From positions 1 through 6,907 of the forward strand of contig CACMNZ010000023.1 of NCBI GenBank assembly GCA_902615165.1: a stretch of DNA of 6,907 nucleotides, given 5' to 3'. The stretch comes from an uncultured Prochlorococcus sp. Its GTDB lineage: Bacteria > Cyanobacteriota > Cyanobacteriia > PCC-6307 > Cyanobiaceae. The notes beneath the pieces were generated by a model. It saw only the letters and a program-made list of their open reading frames with translations, was not told the origin of the DNA and ran no database searches. Positions 5,793-6,907 of the stretch are shown here, piece by piece; position 1 is the first letter of the stretch; every line of letters starts with the position of its first letter. The position numbers and the translations under genes were made by a program.

Positions 5793-6907
5793 TTAGCGAT
5801 ATAAATCGCCTTTTATCAAAACTTTTCTCTTTAAGGAACTCGAAAAAACATCTGCCCATCTTTGTGCATCTAAGATCACAAAATCAGCAGGGCAGCCCTT
5901 TTTAATTAAACCATCCCACTTTAAGTTTAATAATCTGCTTGGAGCCAAAAAAATAGAAGAAATAGTCATTCTCTCCCAGGGATTTAGTTGAAGCAAAGGT
6001 ATGGAGCAAGACAACACATAAAAAGGATCAAAATTACCAAATGGGTACCAGGGATCTTGAACGTTATCACTACCCAGAGATACATCCACATGTGATTTTT
6101 GTAATTGCTTTATTGGAGCAACTGGTCTTTTTAATGAGGTAGTTTTATTACTTCGATTGAGCAGCCAAAAATTTGTTAGAGGTAAAGCAATAACTTTAAT
6201 ATTTTTCTCAGCCATTTTTTCTCCTAAATTTAAAATCTCTCTATGACTTAGAGAAATAAGACTACTCAAATGACTACAAGTAATTGGAATACTATTAATT
6301 TTTAAATTTTCGATTGTCTCCAATAAAACTTTTATTCCGGCTCCAGGCTCATTGATCGATTCGTCTATATGCAAATCAATTTCTAATTTATATTTACTAG
6401 CTAGAAGAAGCATCTTTGCGAGAAATTTGCTTGTATTTTTTTTATTGAAAGGAGGAACAATTACACCTCCTAAAATACCTCCATTAGAGGAAAATATTTT
6501 CGCCAAATCTTCTCCATTAGTTGTATCCCAGAATTCCAATGGAGCTAGAGCAACGAATTGTAAAGTCAACTCAGATGAAAATTTTTTTTGTAATTTAAAA
6601 AGTTCAATCCAAATATCAATAGATTGACTTTTGTAAGTATCAATATGACTTCTAATAGCTCGGTATCCATTTTTTATGGCAAGTTTTAATGATTTCTCAA
6701 CTCTTTCAAGAACCTTATCTGTAGTTCTAGTTTTGTGTTCTTGAAGATTTACTGATAATGCTCCTCCATAGTTTGATTCCAGATTAGGAAAGTCTGTCCA
6801 TGTAAAAGATTTATCAAAATGCGAATGCGTTTCAACAAATCTTGGGAATAAAATATTTTTTGGTTTTGTAACTTTATTTTTTATAGGCTTTAACTCAGAA
6901 ACAAATC
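5793..6907 (-). CDS. Cytosine deaminase-family amidohydrolase (CodA-like), 5' partial
   Basis: A metal-dependent hydrolase of the amidohydrolase superfamily, closest in motif layout to E. coli cytosine deaminase. The frame is open from the right edge to TAA 5795-5793 (370 visible residues). The first metal motif, FVETHSHFDKSF, has its two His codons at 6827-6825 and 6821-6819. Next come RSHIDT; LHIDES with metal His (6371-6369) and proton-shuttle Glu (6362-6360); TCSHLSS with His (6272-6270); and GSDNVQDPWYPFG with catalytic Asp (6068-6066), matching CodA His61, His63, His214, Glu217, His246 and Asp313. Alignment by eye to CodA suggests about 34 N-terminal residues are missing. Oddities: the cytosine-binding Gln (CodA Gln156, in FPQE) is Leu here (APLE, 6539-6537), and the Asp after the catalytic Asp (CodA Asp314) is Asn. 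The catalytic site is thus intact but the substrate may differ. The TTG at 6569 is internal and not the start. It probably shares an operon with the flavoenzyme downstream. Confidence 0.88.
   Translation of the reverse strand, partial: FVSELKPIKNKVTKPKNILFPRFVETHSHFDKSFTWTDFPNLESNYGGALSVNLQEHKTRTTDKVLERVEKSLKLAIKNGYRAIRSHIDTYKSQSIDIWIELFKLQKKFSSELTLQFVALAPLEFWDTTNGEDLAKIFSSNGGILGGVIVPPFNKKNTSKFLAKMLLLASKYKLEIDLHIDESINEPGAGIKVLLETIENLKINSIPITCSHLSSLISLSHREILNLGEKMAEKNIKVIALPLTNFWLLNRSNKTTSLKRPVAPIKQLQKSHVDVSLGSDNVQDPWYPFGNFDPFYVLSCSIPLLQLNPWERMTISSIFLAPSRLLNLKWDGLIKKGCPADFVILDAQRWADVFSSSLKRKVLIKGDLYR

Noticed and set aside
6567..6569. TTG as start of the deaminase-like gene
   Set aside because: The frame continues upstream through the essential HSH metal motif at 6819-6827 to the window edge, so the TTG is internal.
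6352..6627. + strand 91-codon frame opposite the deaminase-like gene
   Set aside because: The minus strand encodes conserved catalytic residues across the same bases, so this is a shadow frame.

Overview
The window is a compact, AT-rich stretch of bacterial chromosome carrying housekeeping metabolism genes. The base composition, the very short spacers, the weak or absent Shine-Dalgarno sequences and the style of the proteins suggest a picocyanobacterium, most likely a high-light type Prochlorococcus. That assignment is inference from overall resemblance: no photosynthesis gene or rRNA lies in the window. I see no phage, IS, CRISPR or integration-site structure, and no defence or secondary-metabolite system.

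Layout, left to right. (1) Nearly all of murA (peptidoglycan precursor synthesis) is on the + strand and runs off the left edge. (2) Bases 1363-1895 hold no long gene. On the minus strand, however, they contain two tiny ORFs of 35 and 36 codons joined by an ATGA overlap and preceded by an extended -10 element. Both encode short proteins with a basic or polar start and one hydrophobic segment. The rest of this stretch (1640-1855) appears non-coding. (3) A tRNA-Leu(CAA) has its own extended -10 promoter. (4) argD (acetylornithine aminotransferase) begins five bases after the tRNA's last encoded base and is followed at once by folC (folylpolyglutamate/dihydrofolate synthase). tRNA-argD-folC looks like one + strand transcription unit.

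(5) folC converges on a minus-strand pair with only five bases between stop codons. The pair is a GlcD-like FAD-binding oxidoreductase and, upstream of it in transcription, a cytosine-deaminase-family amidohydrolase that runs off the right edge. They are 38 bases apart and probably co-transcribed.

The most notable points are the ATGA-coupled pair of micro-ORFs, the tRNA/argD junction (tRNA 3' processing would leave argD with a five-base leader), and the deaminase-family enzyme. The last keeps its metal site, but residues that bind cytosine in E. coli CodA are changed, so its substrate may not be cytosine. Nothing here amounts to a clearly new large system.
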